DNA of 64,000 bases from Streptomyces sp. NRRL S-350 (lineage in GTDB: Bacteria > Actinomycetota > Actinomycetes > Streptomycetales > Streptomycetaceae). Under the pieces are notes generated by a model. It made no database searches. It had not been told where the DNA came from and saw only the letters and a program-made list of their open reading frames with translations. The position numbers were made by a program, and so were the translations under genes. Positions 41,485-50,202 of the stretch are shown here, one piece after another; position 1 is the first letter of the stretch; each line of letters opens with the position of its first letter. The stretch is taken from NCBI RefSeq assembly GCF_000719705.1, contig NZ_JOHO01000046.1:28804-92803 (forward strand). The letters are read 5' to 3'.

Positions 41485-41828
41485 GCGGGCCGGTCCGCCC
41501 GTACGTCATCACCGGTGGACGCAGCCGCTCCACCCGGGCCGAACTGGCCCTGGAGAGCCTGGTCAGCGCCTTGTCCGACCTGCCCGAACCGCCCGAGCAC
41601 GCGCTGCTGAACCGGGAGCACCGGCGCATCCTCGCGCTCTGCCACAGTCTGCTGTCCGTCGCCGAGGTGGCAGCCCACCTGGGGCTGCCGCTCGGCGTCG
41701 TCAAGGTGCTGGTCGGTGACCTGTGGGACCTCGGCGCCGTGCAGGTGCTCCCGCCCGTTCCGCAGGCCGAACGCCTGCCCGCAACCCTCCTGGAAGAGGT
41801 GCTCGTTGGCCTCCGCCAACTCCGCTGA
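41481..41828 (+). CDS. cvnC: Conservon protein CvnC (DUF742)
   Basis: This 115-residue DUF742 protein has the usual VRPYVITGGRSRSTRAELALESLV start and a winged-helix-like LLSVAEVAAHLGLPLGVVKVLVGDL region. GTG at 41481 (GTGA overlap with cvnB). It is the third member of the conservon core. Confidence 0.9.
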   Translation: MSGPVRPYVITGGRSRSTRAELALESLVSALSDLPEPPEHALLNREHRRILALCHSLLSVAEVAAHLGLPLGVVKVLVGDLWDLGAVQVLPPVPQAERLPATLLEEVLVGLRQLR

Positions 41829-42456
41829 AGCCGCCCGCGCCACCGCCGCCCCCGACGCCACCGGGTCGGTCGACGGGCCGCAGTACCTGCCGTCCTCGGT
41901 GCAGGGCGCGGTCAAGATCCTCGTCACCGGGCCGTTCGGGGTCGGAAAGACCACCCTGGTGGGCTCGCTCAGCGAGATCACCCCCCTGCGCACCGAGGAG
42001 ACCATGACCGCCGCCAGCCGCGGCATCGACGACCTCACCGGGCGCGACACCAAGACCACCACCACGGTGGCGCTGGACTTCGGCCGGATCACGCTCAACC
42101 CGCGGCTCGCGCTGTACCTCTTCGGCACGCCCGGACAGCAGCGGTTCTGGCCGCTCTGGGACGACCTGTCGCGCGGCGCGCTCGGCGCGATCGCCATGGT
42201 CGACCTGCGCCGCCCGGACGAGAGCTTCGACGTCCTCGGCCGGCTGGAGGAGCAGCGCATCCCGTTCGCGGTGGCGGTCAACACCTTCCCCGACACGCCG
42301 AGCTACCCGGAGGAGGAGCTGCGCGCGGCGCTGGACGTGCTCCCGGACGTGCCGATCCTCTTCTGCGACGCACGCGACCGGCGGCAGTCCTACGACCTGC
42401 TGATCGACTTCGTCGACCACCTGCACCGCAACTCCATCCTGGAGCTGCAGGGATGA
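41806..42456 (+). CDS. cvnD: Conservon protein CvnD (small GTPase)
   Basis: The 216-residue protein has a P-loop (TGPFGVGKTTLVGS), a switch region with TTTTVALDFGRI, and the G3-like LFGTPGQQRFWPLWDDL. The base-recognition NKxD motif is replaced by AVNTFPD, as is usual for this Ras-like group. TTG at 41806, inside the end of cvnC and after AGAGG, gives the expected length. It couples to the P450 genes by an ATGA overlap. Confidence 0.88.
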   Translation: MASANSAEAARATAAPDATGSVDGPQYLPSSVQGAVKILVTGPFGVGKTTLVGSLSEITPLRTEETMTAASRGIDDLTGRDTKTTTTVALDFGRITLNPRLALYLFGTPGQQRFWPLWDDLSRGALGAIAMVDLRRPDESFDVLGRLEEQRIPFAVAVNTFPDTPSYPEEELRAALDVLPDVPILFCDARDRRQSYDLLIDFVDHLHRNSILELQG

Positions 42457-43973
42457 GCGGCACCGATCCCGGCGCCACCGGCCCCGGCGCCACCGGCCCC
42501 GCCCCGGCCGGCCTCGGCTGCCCGGTCGCGCACGGGGCACCGCCCGGCGGGCCCGCGGGGCCCCCGCACGGCGGCGGCCTGCCCGTCGGCGCCCCGCTCA
42601 CCCCGCTGTACGGCGCGGCCGTCGCCGAGGACCCGCACGGCCTGTACGCCCGGCTGCGCGAGCGCCACGGCCCGGTCGCCCCGATCGAGTTGGAGCCCGG
42701 CGTCGAGGCCTGGCTCGTCCTCGGCTACCGCGAGCTGCTCGAACTCACCCGCAACGAAGCGCTGTTCTCCAAGGACTCGCGCCGCTGGCGGGTGCCCGCC
42801 GAGGGCCGGCTGTCGGCCGGATCCCGCCTGCTGACGATGACCTCGTGGCGGCCCACCCTGCTCAACCTGGACGGCGCCGAACACCAGCGGCTGCGCTCCG
42901 CCGTCTCGGACACCCTCGCCCAGATCGACCACCGCCAGCTGCGCGAGACCACCGAGGCCGCCGCCAACGGCCTGATCGACAGCTGGGGGCCGGACGGCAC
43001 CGCCGACCTGATCGCCCAGTACGCCCGGGCTCTGCCACTGCTGGTCTTCACCCAGCTGGTCGGACTGCCGGTCGAGGCCGGGCCCCGGCTGGTCGAGCTG
43101 ATCAGCCACTTCGTCGACAGCAGCGCGCAGTCCCAGCGGGCCGGCGCCGAGTTCCAGGCGATCCTGGTCGACCTGGTGCGGCGCTGCCGGGCCGCACCCA
43201 GCGCCGACCTCACCTCCTGGCTGCTCGCCCACCCGGCCGGACTGACCGACGAGGAGGCGGCGCACCACCTGGTGGTGCTCCTCGTCGCGGGCAACGAGAC
43301 CTCGATCAACTGGACCGGCAACACCCTGCGGCTGCTGCTCACCGACCGGCGCTTCCGGGCCACCCTGACCGGCGGCCGGCTGACCGTCTCCGACGCACTG
43401 GAGGAGGTGCTGTGGCGCGACCCGCCGACGCAGAACTTCCCCGGCCGCTGGGCCACCGGCGACACCGTGCTCGGCGGCCAGTACATCAGCGCCGGCGACA
43501 TGCTCGTGCTCGGCCTGGCCGCGGCCAACGCCGACCCGGCCGCCCAGGGCGTCTCCGCCGCCGCCCAGGGCTCGCTCGGCGGCAACCGGGCGCATCTCGC
43601 GTGGGGTGCCGGCCGGCACGTCTGCCCGGCCCAGCACCCGGCCAGGATCATCGTCGAGACCGCCGTCGAGACCCTGCTGCACCGCCTGCCCGACCTCCAA
43701 CTGGCCGTCCCGCCGGGCGAACTGGCCTGGCGCTCGTCCCCGTGGTCGCGGGCCCTGACCGCCCTTCCGGTGCTGTACAGCGCCTTCACCCCGCCCCGCC
43801 CGCCAGCCCCCGAGAGGCCCGCATGGACACCGCCGTCGCCACCCCCGGCCGCCCCGAGCCCGTCCGACTCGACCCCTTCGGGCGGGACCAGCACGCAGAG
43901 AACGCCCGGCTCCGAGCGGCCGGCCCCGCAGTCCTGGTGGAACTCCCTGGCGGGGTGGTGGTCTGGGCGATAA
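42453..43973 (+). CDS. cvnE: Conservon cytochrome P450, CYP157-like (no EXXR arginine)
   Basis: This 506-residue P450 has an I-helix of LLVAGNETSINW and a heme-ligand loop WGAGRHVCPAQHPA with Cys391. In the K-helix the canonical EXXR is replaced by EEVLW (residues 317-321), the hallmark of the CYP157 family found in Streptomyces conservons. The C-terminus carries a Pro/Ser-rich tail of about 50 residues that overlaps the next gene by 151 bases. ATG at 42453 overlaps cvnD (ATGA). Substrate unknown; it may be regulatory or structural. Confidence 0.85.
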   Translation: MSGTDPGATGPGATGPAPAGLGCPVAHGAPPGGPAGPPHGGGLPVGAPLTPLYGAAVAEDPHGLYARLRERHGPVAPIELEPGVEAWLVLGYRELLELTRNEALFSKDSRRWRVPAEGRLSAGSRLLTMTSWRPTLLNLDGAEHQRLRSAVSDTLAQIDHRQLRETTEAAANGLIDSWGPDGTADLIAQYARALPLLVFTQLVGLPVEAGPRLVELISHFVDSSAQSQRAGAEFQAILVDLVRRCRAAPSADLTSWLLAHPAGLTDEEAAHHLVVLLVAGNETSINWTGNTLRLLLTDRRFRATLTGGRLTVSDALEEVLWRDPPTQNFPGRWATGDTVLGGQYISAGDMLVLGLAAANADPAAQGVSAAAQGSLGGNRAHLAWGAGRHVCPAQHPARIIVETAVETLLHRLPDLQLAVPPGELAWRSSPWSRALTALPVLYSAFTPPRPPAPERPAWTPPSPPPAAPSPSDSTPSGGTSTQRTPGSERPAPQSWWNSLAGWWSGR

Positions 43974-45070
43974 CCCACCACGACGCCCTCCAGTCGCTGC
44001 TCACCGACCCCCGCGTCGGCAAGGACGCCCGGCTGTGGACGACCTTCCGCGAGGGCCGGCTGCCGGAGGGCTGGCCGCTGCTCAACTTCGTCACCGTGCC
44101 CGGCATGATCACCGTCGACGGCGAGGACCACCGTCGGCTGCGCGGACTGGTCTCCCAGGCCTTCACCCCGCGCCGGACGGCCGCCCTGGCCCCGGCCATC
44201 GAAGCCCGGGCGACCGCCCTGCTGGACGCGATCGCCGAACTGGACGGCGAGTTCGACCTGCGGCGCCACTTCGCCTACCCGCTGCCGATGCAGGTGATCG
44301 GCGAACTGCTCGGCCTCGCGCTGGAACAGCAGGACGAACTGCACGCGCTGTCCGACACCCTGGTCTCCAGCTCGGCCACCCCGCAGGCGGCCGTGGCCGC
44401 CCAGCGGGACCTGAACGCACTGCTGGCCTCGGTGGTCGCGGCCAAGCGGGCCGAGCCCGGCGACGACCTGACCACCGACCTGATCGCCGCCCACGAGGCC
44501 GGCCACCGCCTCGACCGGCAACGGCTCAGCGAGGCCGAGTTGGTCGGCACCCTGCTGCTGATGCTGGTCGCCGGGCACGAGACCACGCTCAACCTGATCA
44601 GCAACGCGGTGCGCGCCCTGCTCGCCCACCCCGACCAGCTGGAGCTCGTGCTCGACGGCACCGTGCCGTGGTCGGCGGTGGTCGAGGAGACGCTGCGCTA
44701 CGACTCGCCGGTCGGCCAGTTCCCGCTGCGCTACGCGGCGGAGGACATCGAGGTCGGCGACGTGGTGATCCGGCGCGGCGAGGCGCTGCTGGCCTCGTAC
44801 GCGGCGGCCGGACGCGACGGCGGGCACTATCCCGACGCCGACCGCTTCGACCTCACCCGGCAGCCCGCGCGCCACCTGTCACTCGGCCACGGCCCGCACT
44901 TCTGCCTGGGCTCGGGCCTGGCCCGGCTGGAGGCCGAGACCGCGCTGCGGCACCTGTTCACCCGTTTCCCCGGGCTGGCCCCGGCGCAGGGGCGGACGAA
45001 CGAGCCGATCGCGTCGTTCGTCAGCAACAGCGTGCGAACCCTGTGGGTGACGGTGGGCCCCGCCCGGTGA
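43823..45070 (+). CDS. cvnF: Conservon cytochrome P450, CYP154-like
   Basis: The 415-residue P450 has all canonical motifs: LLVAGHETTLNLI (I-helix), VEETLRYDSPV (EXXR present) and the heme loop LGHGPHFCLGSGLARLE with Cys361. It is typical of CYP154/CYP107-type soluble actinobacterial enzymes. CYP154 and CYP157 genes often occur as a pair in conservons. ATG at 43823 follows GAGAGG and lies inside the end of the CYP157-like gene. It is the last gene of the conservon operon. Substrate unknown. Confidence 0.85.
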   Translation: MDTAVATPGRPEPVRLDPFGRDQHAENARLRAAGPAVLVELPGGVVVWAITHHDALQSLLTDPRVGKDARLWTTFREGRLPEGWPLLNFVTVPGMITVDGEDHRRLRGLVSQAFTPRRTAALAPAIEARATALLDAIAELDGEFDLRRHFAYPLPMQVIGELLGLALEQQDELHALSDTLVSSSATPQAAVAAQRDLNALLASVVAAKRAEPGDDLTTDLIAAHEAGHRLDRQRLSEAELVGTLLLMLVAGHETTLNLISNAVRALLAHPDQLELVLDGTVPWSAVVEETLRYDSPVGQFPLRYAAEDIEVGDVVIRRGEALLASYAAAGRDGGHYPDADRFDLTRQPARHLSLGHGPHFCLGSGLARLEAETALRHLFTRFPGLAPAQGRTNEPIASFVSNSVRTLWVTVGPAR

Positions 45071-45100
45071 CCTGAGGGCGGCCGGGTCGTTCGGCAGGGC

Positions 45101-45358
45101 ATGAAGAAACTCGCCACCCTGGCCGCCCTCACCATGGCGGGCCTGGCGCTCGCCGCCCCGGCCGCCTCCGCCACCACCCAGACCGCCTCGTCGCCGGACG
45201 CCACCGGCGGCCTGACCGACGGCCTCAACCTGTCCCCCGCCGACCTCGCCCTCCGGGCCGCGGGCAAGCTCCCCGTGGTCGGGCACACCGCGAACGAGGT
45301 GGAGGCCGTCGGGACCAACCAGATGAGCCACCCGGGGCTCAGCGGACAGATCGGCTGA
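45101..45358 (+). CDS. Small secreted protein
   Basis: This 85-residue protein has a clear signal peptide (MKKLATLAALTMAGLALAAP, cleavage probably after ASA near residue 25) and a mature part of about 60 residues without cysteines. ATG at 45101, 30 bp after the last P450 gene on the same strand; weak ribosome site (GGCAGGG). No family recognised. Confidence 0.7.
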   Translation: MKKLATLAALTMAGLALAAPAASATTQTASSPDATGGLTDGLNLSPADLALRAAGKLPVVGHTANEVEAVGTNQMSHPGLSGQIG

Positions 45359-45456
45359 CGGGCGGCCGGGCCGCCGAACCGTCCCGGGCCGCCCGATCAC
45401 CGCGGCCGGCCGGCTGACCCCCGTACGGCCGGCCGCCCGCAGCCCGCGTCCGTCCC

Positions 45457-45516
45457 GCGTTCAGGCCTGCGTTCAGGCCTGCGTTCCGGCCTGCGTTCCG
45501 GCCTGCGTTCCGGCCC
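45457..45516. repeat. 12-bp tandem repeat (five units)
   Basis: GCGTTCAGGCCT twice, GCGTTCCGGCCT twice and GCGTTCCGGCCC, directly adjacent. It lies between a small secreted protein gene and the convergent PEP-mutase-like gene (stop 45530). Confidence 0.85.
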
Positions 45517-45529
45517 GCGGTCCCGCCGC

Positions 45530-46339
45530 TCAGCCCGTGAAGAGGCCGTTGAGCTCCGGGTACGTCAGCCCGCCGTCGAGGGCGGTGTACGTGCCGCTCC
45601 CGTACACCTCCTCGGCGGCCTGCCGCACCGCCGCGTACGCCGTCTTCGCCAGGCCCGGGCCGAGGCTGATCCGGCCGACGCCGAGCTTCGCCAGTTCGGC
45701 GACCGAGGGGGAGCCGGGGCCGGCGAGCACGTTCAGCGGCACGGGGACGGCCGCCACCAGGGCCGCGATGGTCTCCGGGTCGGCCACGCCGGGGACGAAC
45801 ACACCGTCGGCGCCCGCCTCGACGTACGCCCGCAGTCGGCGGACCGCCTCGTCCAGCCGCTCCTCCGGGGCGCCCAGCCCGAGCAGGAACACATCGGTGC
45901 GCCCGTTGACGAAGAGCGGGACGCCGGCCGCGTCCGCCGCCGCCCGGGCCGCCGCGATCCGCTCGGCGGCCTCCGCCGCCGGGCGGCCCTCGTCCTCCAG
46001 GTTCACCCCGACGGCGCCGGTGGCGAGCAGCGCGGTGACCGTCTCGCCGACCCCGGCGGCGGTGTCCGCGTAGCCGCCCTCCAGGTCCGCGGTGACCGGC
46101 AGGTCGACCGCCCGCACCACCTGGGCGGTTCGGGCCAGCACCTGCTCGCGGTCCGCGCCGCCGCCGTCCGGACTGCCGAGCGACCAGCAGACGCTCGCGC
46201 TGGCCGTGGCCACCGCCCGCGCCCCGGCGGCGGCCACCAGCCGGGCGGATGCCGCGTCCCACACGTTGGCCAGCACCACCGGATCGCCCGGGCGGTGCAG
46301 CTCCCGGAGCAGCCGGGCCTTCTCCTGACTCGTGCTCAC
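45530..46339 (-). CDS. Isocitrate lyase / PEP mutase superfamily protein
   Basis: This 269-residue protein has the superfamily fold: DPVVLANVWDAASARLVAAAGARAVATASASV, TADLEGGYADTAAGVGETVTALLATGAVGVNLED (metal ligands in DLEGGY and NLED) and VNGRTDVFLLG. Members act as oxaloacetate- or 2-methylisocitrate-type lyases or phosphonopyruvate enzymes; the exact reaction is not clear. GTG at 46339, 11 bases after the AhpD-like gene, so both are probably one operon. Confidence 0.85.
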   Translation of the reverse strand: MSTSQEKARLLRELHRPGDPVVLANVWDAASARLVAAAGARAVATASASVCWSLGSPDGGGADREQVLARTAQVVRAVDLPVTADLEGGYADTAAGVGETVTALLATGAVGVNLEDEGRPAAEAAERIAAARAAADAAGVPLFVNGRTDVFLLGLGAPEERLDEAVRRLRAYVEAGADGVFVPGVADPETIAALVAAVPVPLNVLAGPGSPSVAELAKLGVGRISLGPGLAKTAYAAVRQAAEEVYGSGTYTALDGGLTYPELNGLFTG

Positions 46340-46350
46340 GTCGCCGGACC

Positions 46351-46848
46351 TCACTTCGCGGCCGGGCTCATGCGGGTGCTCACGGCGATCCGGTTCCAGG
46401 CGTTGATGGTGGCGATCAGCGCGACCAGGTGGGCCAGCTCCGTCTCGTCGAACTGCCCGGCGGCCTCCGCCCAGACGGCGTCCGGGACGTGCCCCTGGGT
46501 CAGCAGGGTGACCGACTCGGTGAGGGCCAGGGCGGCGCGCTCCCGGGCGGTGAACCACGGCGCCTCGCGCCAGGCCGGGAGGGAGAGCAGCCGGTGCTCC
46601 CGCTCGCCGTGCTTGACGGCGTCGGTCGAGTGCATGTCGATGCAGAAGGCGCAGCCGTTGATCATCGAGGCGCGCAGCTTGACCAGTTCGACGATCACCG
46701 GGTCGAGGCCCGCCCGGGAGGCCTGGTCCACGGCCACCATCGCCTGGTAGTACGCGGGGGCGTGCTTCGGCATCGACAGGCGCGGCTCCGGGCCGGGCAC
46801 GTGGGCGTGGGCGCCGTTCGTCGTCACGGTCTCATTCGTCGTCGTCAT
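46351..46848 (-). CDS. AhpD-like carboxymuconolactone decarboxylase family protein
   Basis: The 165-residue protein has the AhpD core: VELVKLRASMINGCAFCIDMHSTDAVKHGE with the redox CAFC pair and the nearby His, then WREAPWFTARERAALALTESVT. Such proteins are peroxidase-like or detoxifying. ATG at 46848. It shares its operon with the PEP-mutase-like gene and is a relative of the ECF41-linked protein at 50203. Confidence 0.88.
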   Translation of the reverse strand: MTTTNETVTTNGAHAHVPGPEPRLSMPKHAPAYYQAMVAVDQASRAGLDPVIVELVKLRASMINGCAFCIDMHSTDAVKHGEREHRLLSLPAWREAPWFTARERAALALTESVTLLTQGHVPDAVWAEAAGQFDETELAHLVALIATINAWNRIAVSTRMSPAAK

Positions 46849-46976
46849 GGCTGCCAGCCTAGGCGCGCAGTGGCCCGCCGGTCTGGTGCATTCGGCGCCC
46901 GGTTCCTTGGGCCACTTCCGGTACGCGAACAGCCGTGCGAGGATCGCCGACAGAACGGGACGAGGGGGCCAGGGTC

Positions 46977-47759
46977 GTGTGCACGGCGTTCGTCAGCATC
47001 GAACCGGGGGCAGCGGTGCCCGTGCTGCTGCTGTCCGTCCGGGACGAGTACCTGGGGCGCGCCTGGCTGCCGCCGGACCACCACTGGCCGGACCGGCCGC
47101 AGCTGGTCGGCGGGCTCGACCTCGCCGCCGGCGGCACCTGGCTGGCCGTCGACCCCGCCCGGCGGACCGCCGCCTGCCTGCTGAACGGCTTCGGGCCGCC
47201 CGCCCCCGCCCACTCCCGGCGCACCCGCGGCCGACTGCCGCTCACCGCCGTCACCGAGGGCGGCATCGGCCACCTCGACCCCACCCCGTACGACCCCTTC
47301 CACCTCGTCCTGGCCCGGCCGGACGGCGCCACCGTCACCAGCTGGGACGGCGGACGGCTGGCGGAGCGCGAACTGCCGCCCGGCCTCAGCGTGGTGCTCA
47401 ACGACGGACTGGAGGGCCAAGCCGCCGGCCGCTCCGCGTCCGAACGGGTCGGCGCGCTGATGGCCGCGCGCGCCGACCACTTCCGGGCCCGCTTCGCCGC
47501 CGCGCCCCGGCCCCGGCCGACCGGCGACGGGCCGGCCGGGCAGGCCTGGGGTGCCTGGCTGCCGATCGTCACCGGCGACGGCCTGGCGCTGGACGAGGAC
47601 GCCGCGCTGGTGCAGCGGCGGGACTTCGGCGACGGGCGGATCTGGGGTTCCTCGTCCATCTCGCTGCTCGCACTCGGGCCGGGCGGGCTGCGGTACGACT
47701 TCGCCTCCGCGCCGGTGGGGTCGCACGGGTCGGGCTGGCTGCGGGTGGCGGTGGACTGA
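46977..47759 (+). CDS. NRDE (TANGO2) family protein
   Basis: This 260-residue protein begins MCTAFVS, with the conserved Cys2, and has a VRDEYLGR motif replacing NRDE, a GGLDLAAGGTWLAVD segment and the ending typical of the family. GTG at 46977 was chosen because it places Cys at position 2 and has GAGGGGGCC upstream. TANGO2-like proteins have been linked to heme or acyl handling; the role in bacteria is unclear. Confidence 0.8.
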   Translation: MCTAFVSIEPGAAVPVLLLSVRDEYLGRAWLPPDHHWPDRPQLVGGLDLAAGGTWLAVDPARRTAACLLNGFGPPAPAHSRRTRGRLPLTAVTEGGIGHLDPTPYDPFHLVLARPDGATVTSWDGGRLAERELPPGLSVVLNDGLEGQAAGRSASERVGALMAARADHFRARFAAAPRPRPTGDGPAGQAWGAWLPIVTGDGLALDEDAALVQRRDFGDGRIWGSSSISLLALGPGGLRYDFASAPVGSHGSGWLRVAVD

Positions 47760-47803
47760 CCGGCGAGCGGGCCCGCCGGCGGGAATCAACCCCGGGCGAC
47801 GGG

Positions 47804-47899
47804 GCCCGGCGGTGAGATTGCCCGGCGGTGGGAGCGCCTGGCAGTGGGAGCGCCCGGCGGTGGGAGCGCCCGGCGGTGGGAGCGCCTGGCAGTGGGAGC
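47804..47899. repeat. 16-bp tandem repeat (six units)
   Basis: The unit is GCCCGGCGGTGGGAGC with variants GCCTGGCAGTGGGAGC (two-base change) and one diverged first unit. The last unit ends four bases before the ATG of the small membrane ORF and supplies its GGGAG ribosome site. Confidence 0.9.
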
Positions 47900-47903
47900 G
47901 CCG

Positions 47904-48092
47904 ATGCACCGCCTGCCCGCCGTCCTGACCGTCGCCCTGCCGCTGGTGGGCGCCCCGCTCGCGGCGACCGCCGTCGTGCTCCTCGGCGACGCGGCACACC
48001 GGGCCGTCCCGTCCGCCGTCGTACTGGCCGCCGTGGCAACGGCGTTGGTCGCGCATCTCGGTCCCCATGTCGCCCAGGCGTACGGTCGGTGA
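47904..48092 (+). CDS. Small two-helix membrane protein
   Basis: This 62-residue protein (MHRLPAVLTVALPLVGAP...) has two hydrophobic helices joined by LLGDAAHRAVPSA. The ribosome site GGGAG comes from the last unit of the 16-bp tandem repeat. A small real gene is plausible from codon usage and spacing; function unknown. Confidence 0.5.
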   Translation: MHRLPAVLTVALPLVGAPLAATAVVLLGDAAHRAVPSAVVLAAVATALVAHLGPHVAQAYGR

Positions 48093-48191
48093 ACTTCTGA
48101 CCGTGGGCCTGCCGGACGTCTACATGCCCGTAGTAGCTTCGCGGCGGCCCCCGGAATCGGCCGGCCGCCGCCCCCCGAGCGAAGGTGCGCG

Positions 48192-49109
48192 ATGTCCACC
48201 CTGACCTACCCGGAAGCGATAGGCGTCGGCCTGCTGCAGGGTGTGACGGAACTCTTCCCGGTCTCCAGCCTCGGCCACAGCATCCTGCTGCCCGCCCTGG
48301 TCGGCGGGAGGATCCAGCACGACCTCGACATGACCGCCGAGGGCTCCTCCTACCTCGCCGCCCTGGTCGCCCTGCACCTCGCCACCGCGCTCGCGCTGGT
48401 GGTCTACTTCCGCAAGGACTGGGTCCGCGTCATCGGCGGCCTCGTCGGCTCGATCCGCCACCGCCGCGTCGAGACCCGCAACGAGAAGCTCGCCTGGCTG
48501 CTCATCCTCTCCACCATCCCGGTCGGGGTGGCCGGACTCGTCCTGGAGAAGGCGCTGCGCAACGCGCTCGGCAAGCCCCTCCCCGCCGCCGTCTTCCTCG
48601 CCCTGAACGGGCTCGTCCTGCTCGGCGCCGAGCGGCTCAAGCGCGGCGGCAACGGCCGTCGCCGGGCCGGGCACGCCGCCCCCGTCGACGAGCCGGGCAC
48701 CGACCCGGCGGTCGCCTCCGACCACCGGCTGACCAGGCTCGGCTACGGGCAGGGCGCCTGGATCGGCGCCGCCCAGATCCTCGCGCTGTTCCCGGGCGTC
48801 AGCCGCTCCGGCGTCACCATGAGCGCCGGCATCCTGCGCGGGCTGCACCACGAGGACGCCGCCCGGTTCTCCTTCCTGCTGGCCACGCCGGTCATCCTGG
48901 CCGCCTCGGTGCTGAAGGTCCCCGAGCTGTTCAAGCCGGAGAACTCCTCCGTGCTCGGCCCGGTCGTGGCGGGCAGCGTCGCCGCCTTCGCCGCCGGGTA
49001 CGTCTCGGTGCGGTTCCTCACCAGGTACTTCGAGACCCGCAGCCTGACGCCGTTCGCGGTCTACTGCTTCCTCGCCGGCGTCGGCAGCGCGGTCTACCTG
49101 TCGATCTGA
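48192..49109 (+). CDS. uppP: Undecaprenyl-diphosphatase
   Basis: The 305-residue membrane enzyme recycles undecaprenyl diphosphate for cell-wall synthesis. Motifs are LLQGVTELFPVSSLGHSI (the E-x3-P-x-SS-x-GH site) and FPGVSRSGVTMSAGILRG. Seven or eight membrane helices are visible. A loop of about 35 charged residues (residues about 150-180) is longer than usual. ATG at 48192 after GAAGGTG. A 17-bp hairpin follows. Confidence 0.93.
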   Translation: MSTLTYPEAIGVGLLQGVTELFPVSSLGHSILLPALVGGRIQHDLDMTAEGSSYLAALVALHLATALALVVYFRKDWVRVIGGLVGSIRHRRVETRNEKLAWLLILSTIPVGVAGLVLEKALRNALGKPLPAAVFLALNGLVLLGAERLKRGGNGRRRAGHAAPVDEPGTDPAVASDHRLTRLGYGQGAWIGAAQILALFPGVSRSGVTMSAGILRGLHHEDAARFSFLLATPVILAASVLKVPELFKPENSSVLGPVVAGSVAAFAAGYVSVRFLTRYFETRSLTPFAVYCFLAGVGSAVYLSI

Positions 49110-49131
49110 GCACCCGGACGCCGCGGTGCTC

Positions 49132-49168
49132 CCCCGGGCCGGCCGGCGCGTCGCCGGCCGGCCCGGGG
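49132..49168. terminator. Bidirectional terminator, 17-bp perfect stem
   Basis: CCCCGGGCCGGCCGGCG (49132-49148) pairs with its complement (49152-49168) around a 3-nt loop, between convergent uppP and the ECF sigma gene. Confidence 0.75.
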
Positions 49169-49183
49169 CCACCGGGGCGGTCC

Positions 49184-50137
49184 TCAGGCCGTCAGGCCCA
49201 GGGCGGCCAGGCGGGTCGGGTCGGTGAGGATGTCCATGGCGGTGATGCGGCCGTCGTGGATGGTGAACGACATGACCGACAGCGTGCGGCCCTCGGCGAA
49301 GGACACCACGCCGGGCGAGCCGTTGACCAGCACCGGGCGGCCGTCGGCGGCGAAGCGGGCGAACGTGATCGCCTGGGCGGCGACGTCCGCCGCGCCCCGG
49401 CGCAGCACGCTCGGCACCAGCGTGCCGCCGTCGGACCGGGCCACCACCCCCGGGTCGAGCACGGTCAGCAGCGCGTCGAAGTCGCCGCCCCGGGAGGCGG
49501 CGAGGAAGGCCTCCACCACCTCGCGCTTGCGGGCGTTGTCGGCGTCCGCGGCCGGGGTGGCGCCCTGGACCCTGCGGCGGGCACGGCTGGCGAGCTGCCG
49601 GGTGGCGGCCGGGGTGCGGCCGAGCACCTCGGAGATCCCGTCGAACGGCACGTCGAACAGGTCGTGCAGCGCGAAGGCCACCCGCTCCGCCGGGGAGAGC
49701 GTCTCCAGGACCACCATCAGCGCGATCCCGACGGAGTCGGCGACCAGGATCCCGTGCACCGGGTCCGGCGTCGCCAGCCCGCTCACCACCGGGTCCGGCA
49801 GCCGTGGCTGCCCCTCCTGCTCGGGCAGCGGATCCTCCCGGCGGGAGGTGCGGGAGCGCAGCTGGTCCAGGCAGACCCGGCCGACGACCGTGGTGAGCCA
49901 GGCCCCCAGGTTGCGCACCTCGCCCACGTCGCTGCGGCTCAGCTTCAGCCAGGCCTCCTGGACGGCGTCCTCGGCCTCGGCGATGGACCCGAGCATCCGG
50001 TAGGCCACCGTGCGCAGCCGGGCCCGTTCCGCCTCGAAGCGCTCGGCCAGCTCGGCCTGACCGGTCGGCCCGGCCTGACCGGTCGGCCCGGCCTGATCGG
50101 CCCGGGTCCGGTCGGCCGGTGGGATTCGCTCGCTCAC
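49184..50137 (-). CDS. ECF41-type RNA polymerase sigma factor
   Basis: This 317-residue protein has sigma-70 regions 2 (AERFEAERARLRTVAYRMLGSIAEAEDAVQEAWLKL) and 4 (LSPAERVAFALHDLFDVPFDGISEVLGRTPAATRQLASRARRRV), followed by a SnoaL-like C-terminal domain (FLAASRGGDFDALLTVLDPGVVARSDGG). This is the ECF41 layout, in which the extension regulates the sigma factor instead of an anti-sigma protein. GTG at 50137. It is divergent from an AhpD-like gene whose promoter matches the ECF41 consensus. Confidence 0.92.
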   Translation of the reverse strand: MSERIPPADRTRADQAGPTGQAGPTGQAELAERFEAERARLRTVAYRMLGSIAEAEDAVQEAWLKLSRSDVGEVRNLGAWLTTVVGRVCLDQLRSRTSRREDPLPEQEGQPRLPDPVVSGLATPDPVHGILVADSVGIALMVVLETLSPAERVAFALHDLFDVPFDGISEVLGRTPAATRQLASRARRRVQGATPAADADNARKREVVEAFLAASRGGDFDALLTVLDPGVVARSDGGTLVPSVLRRGAADVAAQAITFARFAADGRPVLVNGSPGVVSFAEGRTLSVMSFTIHDGRITAMDILTDPTRLAALGLTA

Positions 50138-50139
50138 CC

Positions 50140-50166
50140 TGTCACATCCTCGCGTCGGGATCCGTC
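50140..50166 (+). promoter_or_regulatory. ECF41 target promoter
   Basis: TGTCACA (50140-50146), 16-bp spacer, CGTC (50163-50166) is identical to the reported ECF41 consensus as I remember it. It faces the AhpD-like gene at 50203. Confidence 0.8.
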
Positions 50167-50202
50167 GGTCCAGTGACGGACGTTAACGAAGAGGAGATCG
50201 CC

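Noticed and set aside
45457..45516. Tandem repeats as a possible CRISPR array (also 47804-47899)
   Set aside because: The units are directly adjacent without spacers and no cas gene is present.
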